Shown: positions 40,501 to 53,619 of the stretch, one piece after another
Layout of the letters: every line of letters begins with the position of its first letter
How positions within the stretch are numbered: the stretch's first letter is position 1
Origin: Lithospermum erythrorhizon
Taxonomy: Eukaryota > Streptophyta > Magnoliopsida > Boraginales > Boraginaceae
Direction of reading: 5' to 3'
Length of the DNA stretch: 64,000 nt
Assembly (NCBI GenBank): GCA_019722365.1
Contig: JADFUC010001995.1
Span: 1,302,001-1,366,000 of the forward strand
Translations under genes and position numbers: made by a program
The notes under the pieces: generated by a model
The model's input: only the letters and a program-made list of their open reading frames with translations
Database searches by the model: none
What the model was told of the DNA's origin: nothing

Positions 40501-42788
40501 TTCACTATGAGGGGGGGTGGAGGGAGGGGGGGTCTTTGTGTTCTTGTTGAGAACATAAGCAAATAGACAGTAATTCTTCATCACCTACAGATCATGACAT
40601 AATTCTGAAGTCAGTTAAACATCAGCTGAATACTTGTTTCTCACAGTATATGTTTAAATAATATCACCAGTATCTTTCATTAGCTTCCACCACTTTTCTT
40701 CATGCTCTGTCTCAAATCAGTCCAAATTCAAGAATATGTCTAGATAAGGACCACAAAAGCTAAAAAGGGAAAGGGAAAGAATTTGGTCCAGATGATCACA
40801 CTCCTTAATCCTTACATCATTACCCTTACTTTATTAATGGGTGAAAACTACCATCAATACACTACCAATGGTGTTGATGTTTTATTACCAAAATTACAGT
40901 GTGTTTATCAAAACACAAAGTTTAAAAATCATTACACTAATGTTAATGTAGTATCGAATCCAAGTAGTTGCACTTGTTGAATTAGTTGTCATTTATCTCA
41001 AAATCTACACAGAATGGATATGAAATGGATATTCAATCAATATACTCCTTTGATTTGAGCCATAGTTCTAAATGCTCACTCTTTCTCTTCTCTAAATTTC
41101 ATGCAGTTATTGTCATGGAACTACGTAATGGAAACCACATATGTATCAAATTTAGCAGGAGAGATAGCTCTTCTATGTGGACTAATATTATGGAGTACAA
41201 CTTACCCTGGGATAAGGCGAAAGATGTTTGAGCTTTTCTATTACACACATTACCTCTACATTCCCTTCATTATATTCTTCATACTTCATTGTGGCATCTT
41301 TTTCCCATGCATTATGCTTCCTGGATTCTATCTCTTTATCATCGATCGCTTCCTAAGGTTCTTGCAATCAAGGCAAAAAGTCCAGTTAGTCTCCGCTCGC
41401 GTCTTGCCTTGTGAAACAGTTGAACTCAACTTCACCAAGAATCAAGGTAAACACTAAAACCATACGTAGTCTTCAGTAATTAGTACCTCATAATAGAACT
41501 TGCTTCAAATTATTTTGATTCTACTTTGCAGGGTTGAGTTACTCACCAACAAGCACAATGTTCATAAATGTAAATAGCATTTCCAAAGTACAGTGGCATC
41601 CTTTTACTGTTACATCGAATTGTAATCTTGAACCAGAGACAATCAGTGTCATTATCAAAACTGAAGGAACCTGGACTAAGAACCTCTATGAAAAGCTATC
41701 ACTGCCTTCTTCCTCTTCAATTGATCGTCTAGAGGTTTCTGTCGAAGGGCCCTATGGACCGGCTCAAACTGATTTTCTTAGGTTCGCACAGAAATTATTT
41801 TACTCATTGGATTATCAACATTACATTGTTTACCTATTCTTGCTAAACAAATAGTCATTATCACTTTCGCAGCCATGACACGCTGATAATGATATGTGGA
41901 GGCAGTGGGATTACACCATTCATCTCAATTATAAGAGAACTTATATATGTCAGTTCAAAACTGAGATGCAAGACTCCAAAGATTCAACTCATAAGTGTGT
42001 TCAAGAACTCCTCAAACCTCACCATGTTAGACCTTCTCCTTCCAATTTCAGGTGTACCCTCAGAAGCTTGTAACTTGGACCTTCAAATTGAGGCCTATAT
42101 AACAAGAGAACAAGTAAAGTCAATGGAGAAACAAGAACCAGCTCGAACCATCAGTTTCAAGCCAAAATCATCTGATGCACCCGTATCTTCCATCTTAGGC
42201 GAATATAGTTGGCTTTGGCTTGCACTAATAATTTCATCATCCTTTGTCATATTTCTCCTCCTCATCGGAATTGTTACACAGTACTACATTTACCCCATTG
42301 ATCACAATGCATACAGAAAAGAGATGACCACAAAAAGAGCTATGATAAATATGCTATTCATCTGTTTTTCCATAGCGATATCAGCCACCGCAGCTTTTCT
42401 GATGAACAAGAGAAAAATTGCCAATGAAGCCAAGCAGATACAGGGCACGAAAGTATCAGAAACCTTAGCAGAGACCGAACTTGAGAGTCTACCACACCAG
42501 TCTCTTATCAAATCTACAAAGGTCCACTATGGTGGAAGACCTGATCTCAAGAGTAAGCAAATATTCAAGCTACACTTCCCCTCATTTCATCACCTTGTTT
42601 TATAGTACTTCTCTTAAAAATATATATGCTGTCAATGTATTTTTTCAGGGATTTTGTTAGAAAGCAAAGGATCAAGTGTAGGTGTCCTTGTCAGTGGCCC
42701 GAAGAACATGAGGCATGACGTCGCCAGGATTTGCTCATCTGGATTGGCAGACAACCTGCATTTCCAGTCCATAAGCTTTAGCTGGTGA
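37573..42788 (+). CDS. Ferric/cupric-chelate reductase (FRO family), copy 2
   Basis: Eight exons (37573-37744, 37828-37930, 38331-38519, 38844-39078, 41107-41446, 41532-41781, 41873-42552, 42649-42788) give 702 residues. Every intron phase equals that of copy 1, and exons 2, 4 and 8 have identical lengths (103, 235, 140), so the two are tandem duplicates. Haem ligands are probably His203/His217 and His281/His294. Other sites are LPGFYLFIIDRFLRFLQSR, the FAD site WHPFT (368-372), GPYGP, and the NADPH site CGGSGITPF (438-446), where copy 1 has Ser for the first Cys. The C terminus VLVSGPKNMRHDVARICSSG is conserved. The N-terminal exon is 14 codons shorter than in copy 1. Intron 4 (2.0 kb) is the longest, as in copy 1. 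The role is metal-chelate reduction at a membrane. Whether the copies differ in substrate or tissue cannot be read from sequence. Confidence 0.93.
39316..39365. repeat. Short direct repeat in FRO copy 2 intron 4
   Basis: TTTATAATAAATAATAGTTGCAT occurs twice in a row with a short overlap, then a partial ATAGTTGCATG copy. Simple AT-rich duplication. Confidence 0.5.
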
Positions 42789-45700
42789 TTGACAAACAAC
42801 AGAACAAAACCATTACAAGCCTGTGTTGTTTCTCTTAAATACCACCTTTTGGCTCTATTAAAATGTTTGAGATTGATATATCATGTAAGTATTTATGTGG
42901 AGAATTAATAATGACAGTGTTTTTATAAGGTTGATATATTCACACTATAAGGTAATGATGCAATCTTACTACTGGTTAAAAGAGGATGTGTTTTGTAGAC
43001 AGTTTGATGCTTGTTAATTGTAAGAGAGATAATAGTATGTATGATCATGAATAAATCACACTTCTAGTTGTATTGGTATGTATCCGTTTCTACTTTGTAG
43101 GCGCGACAATATTTATTAATGCCTATAAAATAAAATAGGTATACAAATTGGTAGTTGAAAAGTTTAAATGCACAATATATTTTTGGCAATTTAAAACCAC
43201 TGACATCTATCGTCATATCAAGTAGTAAGTGTTTATCTATGAGACATAATACAGTATATGGTTTCAATTTAAAAGCCATACATGACTTACTAATAATGAT
43301 GACAATGATGTTCAGAATAGTACATGCTCCATTTCATAATAGATTTTTTAGTAATTATTAATTTATTCAAATGATAAATTGTCCTAGATCGTTTAACAAT
43401 ATGAAATATGAAATGGAGGGAGTAGTCTTCAAAGTTCAAACAACTGCCATGGAATTATAAGATGATAAGAGCAGTGGAATAAATATTCCAGAAGTGGCTC
43501 CACAAGAACCCCTGATTATCGCATGAGACAAATGAGGCATAATACCTCCAATTTATATTATATGAATGCTTATTTTTATTGCCTAACTTCTCACCATCAA
43601 TTTTTTTATTCTTTAATTCAAAAAAATATAAAATCGAGTATCATTAAATTGTCTTTAAATATATTTTCATAAAAAATAAATTTTTAAATTTTATCATATA
43701 ATTAATTATTTATTGATGATCAAAATTGACGAAAAATAAAAAGTATTACTTGAATTGAAGTAGTAATAAATACTTACTTAAAACAAATACGAGTATCCCT
43801 ATCAAAAAATGTGAATGAACTCAAAGATTCAATTCGACTTATTCGCCCGAAATAGTTCGCTCGGAAAATCAAACGTGAGAATCGAACGTTGAAAAGTGAT
43901 ATTCTCGGGTAACCGAGCCGAACAAGTTCAAAAGCTCGGCTCGGTCCTTGTGTTTTGGACTTTTGACAATGTATTTTATAAATGGGACTCGTCCATATTA
44001 AAACCAAGATATACGGCTCCAATCTCATAATCCATACCACATTACATATATTTCCCATTCGTAATATCTAAAACTAAATACACCTTCCCTCCCAACCTCC
44101 TCCGTGAACCTCAAGGTTCAAACCAACCACCTTTCTCTTCTTCTCATCTTAGTCACGATTCTCTGATCTTCCTTATGAATAATTTTGCAAACTCATCAAT
44201 CATTCCCTTGCTTAAAAAGAAGCCCAAAGCTGGATGTCAAGAAGATTCGGGTGGTCTTCTCACTCAGCTTTTGTTTGATGGTACGAATATACGTAGAATT
44301 CAAAGGTTTGAATTGGAATTCAATTAAGATTTCACTAGGTTTTTTTGGGATTTCAATTAGATCTCGAATTAGGGGTTTCAATTATTCTTTTTCAAATCTT
44401 CAATTTTTATACTCAATTAGTATTTCAATTGTTTCATTTTAGAATTTTAATGGTCAAGTAATTAATATCAATTGTTTCAATTTAGGCTCGATTTTGATTA
44501 GGATTTCACATCAATTTCAAATTATTGCTTCATCATGTTCTTCGAAGCGTGCAGCTTTTTCGAACGGTTCCGCAAATCTTCGAAATAAATCGAGTCAATA
44601 ATGAAGTTGAAATTTCACCTTTGAACTTGAGCCGAATCCTTAAAGCATTTCAAGCCTCTATAAGTCGAGTCGAATCCTTTCTACTGGACGCAGCCGATCT
44701 CTCAACCCTGTAATATTTGATAGAGTTCTACCAGCCGGCTCTACCCCTAATATCAAAAATCACTACTAATTTGGAATCATATGGAAAAATTTCAAGTATA
44801 CCTCTAGATTATTCCTGCAGGCTTCAACAACCATTCACTGGATCTGGTCACCTGCATAGAAGCTTTCTATTGACATTTACAGTACAAAATGTCAAGAGTA
44901 CTAACCTAGACCCATGGGTTAGACCATCTCCGACAGACAGGTTTCACATCAGATTTTTTTATTTCTATTATATTTAATAATATTCCAATATTTATTATTG
45001 TCATATCAGTTAGTCATTTATATATTTTTTCACATTTTATTTTATCAACATCACTCAATTTTGATTTTTTTTTAATTCAAAATACAAACCTTTGGCCTCT
45101 ATTTATAAATAACATTGAAAAATAAAAAATGTTGGTGGAAAAATTAATTTTAAATAATTATTTTATCAAAAAGTCATTTAAAAATAGGGGAAATATAATT
45201 TTTCAGCAACGAATCATACCATTATGAGATGCTTTTAAGGCAATAAACAATAAAAAATTTATGAAATAAGTTGAAGACTTTAGATACTTTGTATTTGATC
45301 AAATAATTTAATTAATGACTAATATATACCCATTGACTTAGCAATGTACTAGTACTACCTTAAGTAAAGATCATCTGAACAGAACATGTGCCTTTTTTAA
45401 TGAATAGATGATTTTTGTAAATGACAATTATCTATCCAATACATTTTAATTTGCCGTTTGACTTTTTTCGAAAATTCTAAATTCCTTTGAATTCATCGTA
45501 ATTATTTAATTATTCCTTTATACAAAAATTTATATAATGGATTTCCTTTGCAAATACTTTCATAATATTAATTTTTAGTAATATAATTAAAGAATAATTA
45601 AAAATTAAAAATTTACCTCAATATGTAAAAAAGTATATTAAATGGATTGTAAGGAGTACATGATTACCAAACCATGTTAGTACAACACAAATACAAACAA

Positions 45701-48009
45701 ATAATTAATCCTACCTAATGATGGATAGAGATATGACGAAATTAGGTCAAAATTTCCTACCTCAAAATCATTCAACTAGAAATTATGTCAAAGTCATGCT
45801 AACAAATAATTCAACGTGGCATCTAGGGTCCATTGGATTGCCGGGTTGATCGAGTCCTACGTTGTTTGGTTAATAATTTTACTTGAAACATTACAAATGT
45901 CGCATTCAATAAATAATTATGAATTTATTAGCGAGGATCATATATGCAACATACTTGTAACTTCATTCAAACAAACAAATCTGTAATAATTTTTATAATC
46001 TAAGGATTAATTTTTACAAGTATAAACTTCATGATTAAATGTAGATTTTTACCAATTACCTGACTTATATGTGCAATTATCTAAAAAGATGGTATTAACT
46101 AGCATATCAAAGCTTGCATTGTTTTTGGGATATATGTTTGTTGCTCATCTTTTTTCATGAAAAGGGTGTCGAGGCAGCCCATGTGGAAAACCCAACACAC
46201 TCACTTCTCATCTTTATCACGACAAACTCACGTCGCTAACTTCCTACAAGAAAATTCTTTGATTTTTAAGAAATGGTGTGCCTAATGAACCGTCACAAGA
46301 CAATGAAACAAAAAAGGACAATATTCCTTTATCATTATGGGTAATGCTATATAGTACTGTTAGCATGATAATCGATCAAGATTTCAAGTGACAGTTGCAT
46401 CAACTGCTTTCTACAGTCAGAAGAATGTACCGGTGAGGCAGTGAATTTTCTGCAAAAAATTTGTTTCCATTTGCAAAGTATCTCATAAGATCTTGGTTTT
46501 CACTCCTGGTAGCGGGTTAGAAATATTACACGGCCTAAAAAATAAAGAAGAAGATGACCGATTGCATCTAATACATTACAACATGAAGTTTGCCTTAGGG
46601 TAATTTTTACCATTAAACTCTGTCGCGCGCCACATTCATATATAACGCACTCCTGTATTGGTGAATCTAAAACAAGAGAGATTTCATCAGATTTTCAGTA
46701 AGCAAATCTAGCTGGAAGCTGGCTTTTATTTCTGTGTTTTAATGTACGGAGTGGTCTATAAACCCTTTTTAAATCGGCATACAACTCCGTTGTTAACATA
46801 TTGTTACGATTAACTCGCTTTTAGTGTTGAACACGAGTAGACAGCCATTACCAAGTGATAAGAAACAGAAGTTGTATTTACATGCCAGATTGAATTGTAT
46901 GAATTTCAGACTTATATATCCACATGTATAGAATAGATATGTATTAACGGTGAAGATTCACATGTGCTCATTATTTTTAATTCTCTATCATAGTAGAATT
47001 CTTTATCGCGCTTGTCCCCGCACGCAGCTTATTATCAGACCGAATCTAAGCATTAGCTTGTTGTGTTTTTATCAAAGACAATTTACTTTTTAAATAAGTC
47101 AAGATTAAAGTTGTCGATAAATAGACCGACAACTGGTCGTGACGTGGTAGATTACACCTTTCGGGCAATTATATAGTACCTAAGACCAAATCACTAAAAC
47201 ACCCTCCAACTTAGCCAGAAAGGAAATTTTACCTTATTACCACATTTGTTTCTCTCTTACCTCTTCATCTTTCTGTTTGACAATGCAAAACATTAAATTA
47301 TCAAGTATCCTTGGGTGATGTTTACTCAATCTGGCCAACATTATCATTGATGAGAATAACTCGATTATGCATCTGTCTCCTTTCTTTCTACAACATATCA
47401 TGAGCAAGGCTCTCGAATTTTGTTTCCTTGAAGAATTTGTTTACATTAATGTGATATTTATCAATTTCTTTTTAATGACTAATTAAATCTTCAATATGGG
47501 CATTGAGATTATATCAGTTACAGAGTATCATTTATCAATTGGGTAGTTGGCGATTGTGGCTCCAATCATCCCGACAAGCCTTTAAAAATAATTCTATAAT
47601 TCAAACTACAAAGAAAGTCCACGAATTCAAAACAAGGAACGCGGTTATTATCATTTGAAACAACATAAAGTGATACATGTCGGTTCACATTCACTAAATA
47701 ATTATCACTTTTGTCAACTGCTGAAGATTTTATATCTATCGACGAAGGAGGAAATTGCAAAATTGGAGAGAGTAATTTGTGATCAATGAGAGGAGGTAAG
47801 ATGGGAAATGAATTTGAAATTCGGTTCTAGGTAATTTGGAAGGACATTTTGATAATTTCAGGTGGATACTTTACATAAATGTACTTTATATAACATTTGC
47901 GTTTCCACATAATACTCAATGCCTCAAGTTTTTGCTTGTCACTCAACAACAACAAAAAAAACTCATTGAACCACATACACAAACATGAGAAATTTGAGAG
48001 ATTATCATA
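42789..48009. other. Gene-poor AT-rich region
   Basis: No gene supported. Contains a small MITE (43326-43424). A more GC-rich block at 43780-43960 has CGAGCCGAACAAGTTC and GCTCGGCTCGG. A related-looking block lies at 44530-44720 with CGAGTCAATAATG and GAGTCGAGTCGAATCC. Together these last two may be ends of one transposon. The open frames at 44185-44977 have no recognisable homology. The 45-48 kb part shows nothing I can name. Confidence 0.45.
43326..43424. mobile_element. Short MITE
   Basis: GCTCCATTTCATAATAGATT at the left and ATATGAAATGGAGGGAGTA at the right form inverted ends about 100 bp apart. The left end lacks the outer CTC repeat seen in full copies. Confidence 0.5.
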
Positions 48010-49690
48010 GTTCAACACGCATTTTTAATTTTTAATACACTTGATTTTTTTTACTATAATACCACTCCCTTCCCAAGCATTCAAAATACCCTTATTTATT
48101 CCTCCCCTCTTTCTCTCGCTCTTCACCACCACACCTACCTCGGTACCCCCACCCTCATTACCTTCCACCCCCATCCCCACCCACCGGCCACTACCCACTC
48201 ACCGTTACCCTCCGATTGCCTCCCAGGATCCCCCATCCCCACCCCATCGCTACTCCCTCACCCCACCGCCTCTATCCCCTACCCCATACCCCTATCCCTC
48301 ACTGTTACCCCACACCACTGCCCTATCCCCACACCACTGCCCAATCTCGCGACCTCCCTCCCCTACCCAGTCCTAACGCGACCCCTTGATTTAAGACGGA
48401 GGAGCCTTAAAGTGGTGCTAAGGTTATAGCTTAAAATATTTTATTTGTCCCGCATCTAATAGTTAATAGAACTTGATAGTATTGTTCAAGCAAATAAGTT
48501 TTTACATTAGAAGATACACCTTTGTATTAATATATTTGAGATTTTATATCTTTCTAGAGAATGCGCTGGTTTCAGAGTCTCAATGGAGATTTTTTTAGTA
48601 TCATTAATTTGCATAAACATTATTTTCACAGATCGCCTTGGTAACGTGAGCCGAAAGGTCTGGATATTATTCTGATCCTCATAAACTTTTCATGATGTCC
48701 AAGGGTGGAAAGCATGGTAGAAAAGTTTCCGGAGGTAGTCCAGTAACCTTGAAAAATATTTGTGTTTTTGCCAGCGCGTAAGTTTCGGTCTTCAAACCAT
48801 ATTGAGGTTGTAAACAATACAGATTTTAGTGAGAAAATATTTTCTAATGACTTTTGGTTTGATCCCCACGAGAATATCAAGTGGTCGAATTCACCTACAA
48901 TCTATGATACGTATTTACTTAAGCATGATATTTATCATCAACATGAACAATCTACGAGCGATCTTTTCATGATATTCTTTTGGTTTAAGGTGATATAGTG
49001 GTCTCTAAGTATGTATCATGTTTCGATGATCGTGATTTGGAGACATCACACCAAAGATGGCGATACATACAACTATCATGGAGTCTCTTATGCCGATCTA
49101 GATTCAGTGGGCAAAAGAACTAGGTTTCTTGATTGGAATGCCGTTTGATCGTGGAAAGAAAAATGCAAGAGCGAATCTCGGACAGGAATTCTTTCAACCC
49201 GAAGAGGACGAATGTAAGAGTTTTTAAACTAAAGCAAGGTGAGTTAAAGTATTTTTATTTTATCCCACATCTAATAGTCAAGAGAACTTGATAGTATTGT
49301 CTTTTATATAAATAAAGCGTTACTTCTTTTGGCTATCAAGAGACACCCTCGATAGTCCTGTAATTCTGCCTCCCTCCACCATCTCGCGAAAGCCGCGACC
49401 CTTTCTCCTACATTTTGTTTTACAATTTCACTTCCCCAAATAAAAAATATTAGGGGCGGGGTAGGTTTCAATTTCAAAGAAAAATTTGGGATTGGGATGT
49501 TTGATTTCATCAAAAATCAATTGAAAGGGAAAAGTGGATGATGATGTGCGGTGGTGATTTTAATTTTGGTGAGAGGCTAAGGAAGAGGAATAAATTTGAG
49601 ATATTTTTGTCTTTTCAAGAAAAGGGTATGGTAGTATAGCAAAAAAATAACAAAGTGTGCTAAAAGTTAAAAAAACATGAGTTATACTTA
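48010..49690. mobile_element. Long-inverted-repeat (foldback-type) element
   Basis: The left end (CACGCATTTTTAATTTTTAA, TACACTTG, then TTACTATAATACCACTCCCT and TTTATTCCTCCCCTCTTTCT) matches the complement of the right end (TTTTTAACTTTTAGCACACT, then TTGCTATACTACCATACCCT and TTTATTCCTCTTCC). Imperfect inverted repeats extend over about 130 bases. The left arm continues in a C-rich tract full of CACC and CCCCA. Inside, a direct repeat (48439-48486 and 49249-49300, CATCTAATAGT(T/C)AA and AGAACTTGATAGTATTG) brackets about 800 bp and may mark a nested insertion. No transposase coding is visible, so the element is non-autonomous. Confidence 0.6.
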
Positions 49691-51949
49691 GATGCTTACA
49701 AGGGATTTGTAAGCATGGTGCTTACAAGCTTAAAATTGTCAATGCCTATTTAATAAATTATGAACAAAAATAGAAATTCCCACCCCCAAATATCTCAGCT
49801 GGCCCCCCCATTTGAATTCAATTCTAATTTTTCTTCCCACCTCAATTTTATTCATCACCAAAATCTTTTCATAATCCTCTAATTAAAGTTCTACTTATTT
49901 CGCCTCATCTATCACCAAAAATCATGTATCATACTAAATCTTTATTCCTTCCCAAACCCACAAAACAAACCACCAAAACTCACTAAATTTGTAAGAAATA
50001 GCAAAAGCGAAATTTGGGATTATTAGAGGAGATTTGCAAAGATTGAAGAAAAATTGAGAAGACAACCAAAATCACATGTTTAATAAAAAATTTAGTTTGC
50101 ATGTTGTTTTTTGTAGTGGTTTGATTATGGTTTTTTATTTTTTTCATGGTATTTGTTCACATGTTTTTGAAGGTCTCGATACTCCAAAATCAAAAAATTT
50201 AATTTGTTTTAAGTGCTTTTATCATATGATAGTATAAGTAGTCGAATAGTTTTATTCGGTAGTTTTAGTTATTCAATTTGTATCCAAGTTATTCTTATTT
50301 GGTTAGAAGTTGGATCCAAATTGAACATGACTATTTAACAAAACATGTTGTTTATCAATTAAAAAGCCTCAAGTTCATCTATATATTATGTTTTAATTCC
50401 ATAGTGTTAGAATTATTGGGTTGGTGGAATTTGAACTATGTTTGTTTTGGTTATTTTGTGTTGATTGTTAAAATTTTAGGTGAATGAATGGTGTTTGATA
50501 CTTTGTTCTATGAATGTGTTTGATGGGTTTTAACTTTTATTTTGTGTTGATTGTTAAAATTCATGGATTTCTGTAATACACTCGCTTATAATGTCGTGAT
50601 ATCCATTTCATTCTATGAAATACATGACAAACTCATGTAGTAACGCATTACTACGGCGTAAATTTGTTCTTCTTGGTCAATCCATTACTATTGTACTTCT
50701 ATTATGTCAAGATGTCCATATACGATTCAGATACGACAATGAGTTATTATGTTGCATGCCCTCATATGTTTTACCATAACTGTAATCCACATCGCCGCTT
50801 CACAAGCCATGGTATTCATACTGTCAAAAGAAATACCACCAACAAGTGTCCTCTGGTATTACAGTCCACACCTAAATTTCATAGTTTTAATTGACAAGTT
50901 CCAAAGCATGTTGCCCATTACAAATGCGAAAATAGAGTGGATACTAGAATGCAATGTGGAAATATAATGTAAGGGATGGACGAAAGCCCTCGAGAAAGAA
51001 TGCGAGCAGCTGGCAGTGAATGGCGGACGCTACGAAAAGAAACGAATGCTAAGACGCAACAATAAGCAAATATGGTCATGAAAAAAAGAGACAACAACAA
51101 GATAAGAATAAGGGCAAATATGATGATGAATAATTAGAAGAAAATTATATTGAATATTTTAAAAATTAATTATGAATCATCTAAACATAAAACTATAATT
51201 TGAAAGGAAGGAAAATAAAATCATGAAAAAGGTATAAAAACCTAAATAGAGAGAAAAAAGGCAAAAAAATAATACTTTTAACAATTAATGATGAAGCCTA
51301 AATTACGGGTAATGAAGAGCTTGTAAAAATAACTCAACACAGAAACATATAATGGCATTACATGAAAAACATTAAAATATCATGATACACTACCGATCGA
51401 TTACCCCCGCATGAAATTAATGTATTATGTAGATACTCTACCGTGGTTTAGCATAGACCACATAAACAAATTTGTATATTTTATATCGTTATCCCTAGGA
51501 CAGAAATAATACAAAAACAGGGTAAGAAAAAATAAAAAAACTTACCTGAGGCGATGAATAAAACTATAATCTAAAAGGAAAGTAAAAATAAAGTAATCAA
51601 AAAAAGTTAAAAAAATGAAATGAAATGAAAAAAAATAAGCAAGAAATACAGAACAATTAACGACGTTTTAAAATTACGTATAAAGTTTTAAACTTTTTTT
51701 TCCTAAAATCTTTAAAATTAACCATTCTATAAAATACCCCCTACTAATCTTCGAATTATTAATTAAAATACGAATTTATCTAATAGTTAAGATTTAAATA
51801 AGCAGATTGTAACACCAAAATATAAGCATCTAAAGATTGTAATACCAAATATAAGCATCTAAAAAATTCAAAAACATGGTCAAACTTCATGTAGACTTCC
51901 AAATTCTCCACAAACAGAATCTTTCCATTGCTTCTGTTCTTGAGCTTCA
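49691..51949. other. Region before the first RING-H2 gene
   Basis: AT-rich. At 50716-51110 the plus strand shows a coding-looking stretch interrupted by one stop: CPHMFYHNCNPHRRFTSHG in one frame, and IEWILECNVEI-stop-CKGWTKALEKECEQLAVNG...YEKKRMLRRNN in another. The second part would be a charged helix. I do not recognise a family; it may be a degraded transposon-borne or gene-fragment sequence. Nothing else is supported. Confidence 0.35.
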
Positions 51950-52468
51950 ATGCATTTTCTTTTAGGATATACAAAAATTTCTGTTTTAAAAATCATAATC
52001 TACACTACTTTCACTTTATTAGACATTATCAAAGAATCCATTTTCTCGATATTTAACTTCCTTGCCTCTCCCTATTCAATTGAGCAAGAACCATCATCAC
52101 ATTTTCAAGAAAACCATACCCCAGCATCAACTCAACCACCCTTGTCCGCCGTCCTCATCCGAGAGCTACTGCCCACCATTAAATTTTCCGACTTGTACCG
52201 CCGCATCGACGGAAAGCTCGATAGTCATGAACAACCAGCTCAATGTGCCGTATGCTTGTATGAGTTTAGAGGTGATGAAGAAATAAGAATCTTGAAAAAT
52301 TGTCAACATATTTTTCACAAAAAATGTATTGATTGTTGGATGGACCATGATAGGAGAACATGTCCTCTTTGTAGAAAATCACTTGTGCCTGTTGATTTGC
52401 AAGATGAGTATAATCATCGGTTATGTGCTGCTTCTTGCTCTGATTATGATCTTGATGGGGAAGATTAG
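51950..52468 (+). CDS. RING-H2 E3 ubiquitin ligase, BRH1/RHA1-like (copy A)
   Basis: Single exon, 172 residues. A hydrophobic N-terminal stretch (about 8-40, GYTKISVLKIIIYTTFTLLDII) could anchor the protein in a membrane. SPLSAVLIRELLP-type linker sequence (here PPLSAVLIRELLP, 63-75) precedes a RING-H2 domain at 99-141 with ligands C-x2-C-x15-C-x-H-x2-H-x2-C-x11-C-x2-C and the conserved Trp130. The tail RKSLVPVDLQDEYNHRL matches BRH1/RHA1a proteins, which act as ubiquitin ligases in brassinosteroid and stress responses. I infer E2-binding activity from the intact ligands. The start gives the family's usual short hydrophobic N terminus. It faces a close paralogue at 53620. Confidence 0.9.
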   Translation: MHFLLGYTKISVLKIIIYTTFTLLDIIKESIFSIFNFLASPYSIEQEPSSHFQENHTPASTQPPLSAVLIRELLPTIKFSDLYRRIDGKLDSHEQPAQCAVCLYEFRGDEEIRILKNCQHIFHKKCIDCWMDHDRRTCPLCRKSLVPVDLQDEYNHRLCAASCSDYDLDGED

Positions 52469-53619
52469 GAAGTGCCCATCTTTAACTAGTAAATTGTATA
52501 TTTTGATATTTGATTTTCTACCTTTCTACTTGTATGCTAAATCAAGTCATTCAAATACAGAGAGAAGCAACAATTTAATCGAAATTAAGACCTTGTATTG
52601 TATATATGTGTAGTCTACTTGTCTTTTTCACTGATTTAAGATCATCAATATAATGCATGAGACTATGAAACGATATGCTTGTTTTGAACAAATTTATTAC
52701 TCCAAAACTTAGTCCAAACGAACCATATAGGGGGTTAATCATTTTCACTGATTTAAGATCATTTTGATTGAGGTATAATGAACGCGATTAATGGGGGTTA
52801 CTAATTAACCTTCATTATTAACCTAATTAAATTTGATGCAATCTTAAATTCCACGAAACATGACTTCATGCCATAAGAATAATTGACTATTCTTTTTATA
52901 AAGATACGGTAATAACATTGATTGTTTCGTTCGTTGGTCCACTATATCAAAATCAAGTGAAGTTCAATACAGAAGTTGTACTCTCTGTGAGTGGTTTGGT
53001 GACTTTGGTCATCAGTCCACCAAACTCAGGAGACCAATAGCTACCACAAATTTGATCGACTTACAAAAATGTACTGATATTCCAACCTCTTTTAACTCTA
53101 TTCAACTCCATCACTATCAAAATCTACGAGACATACCCAAAAAACAAAAGAAAACTTGAGAGAGGAAAAAAATATTGATTTGCTTATAGATCCAATATAA
53201 CTACATACTATAATGTTTTTTTCAACGAAATAATTTATTATTGAATTAATTAACATTCATATAACCTTGAGTTCTTGTTGAACAATTCATATGATCAAAT
53301 ATTACATACAAAACACTTATACTTCAAAATTTTAAATATTAAAACGGTTTCTTTAAGTAAAAATAGTTTAAAATTAAAATTTTAAGTAATTACTACATAC
53401 ATCAAACCAAACAAGTTCATCACAACCTTCAATTTTCAAGTCTATTGATCATTGACATTTTGGAACATCCTTGTGTAAAAAACCAGGGGGGTCAAACTCC
53501 CACCACTTGCTAATTAATCACATCCCAATATACCATGTATGATTTAGGAAATAGAAATGAAAGGAAAAAAGTATACAAATCCTCCAATGTATAAGTTACG
53601 AAGCCTTAAACTAAACAAG
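52469..53619. other. Spacer between convergent RING-H2 genes
   Basis: About 1.15 kb of AT-rich sequence shared by the 3' ends of the two genes. A 19-base stretch, TTTTCACTGATTTAAGATCAT, occurs twice (about 52626 and 52742). No gene seen. Confidence 0.5.

Noticed and set aside
48041..48376. Pro/Ser/Thr-rich 111-codon frame
   Set aside because: It translates the C-rich arm of the foldback element; low-complexity, not a gene.
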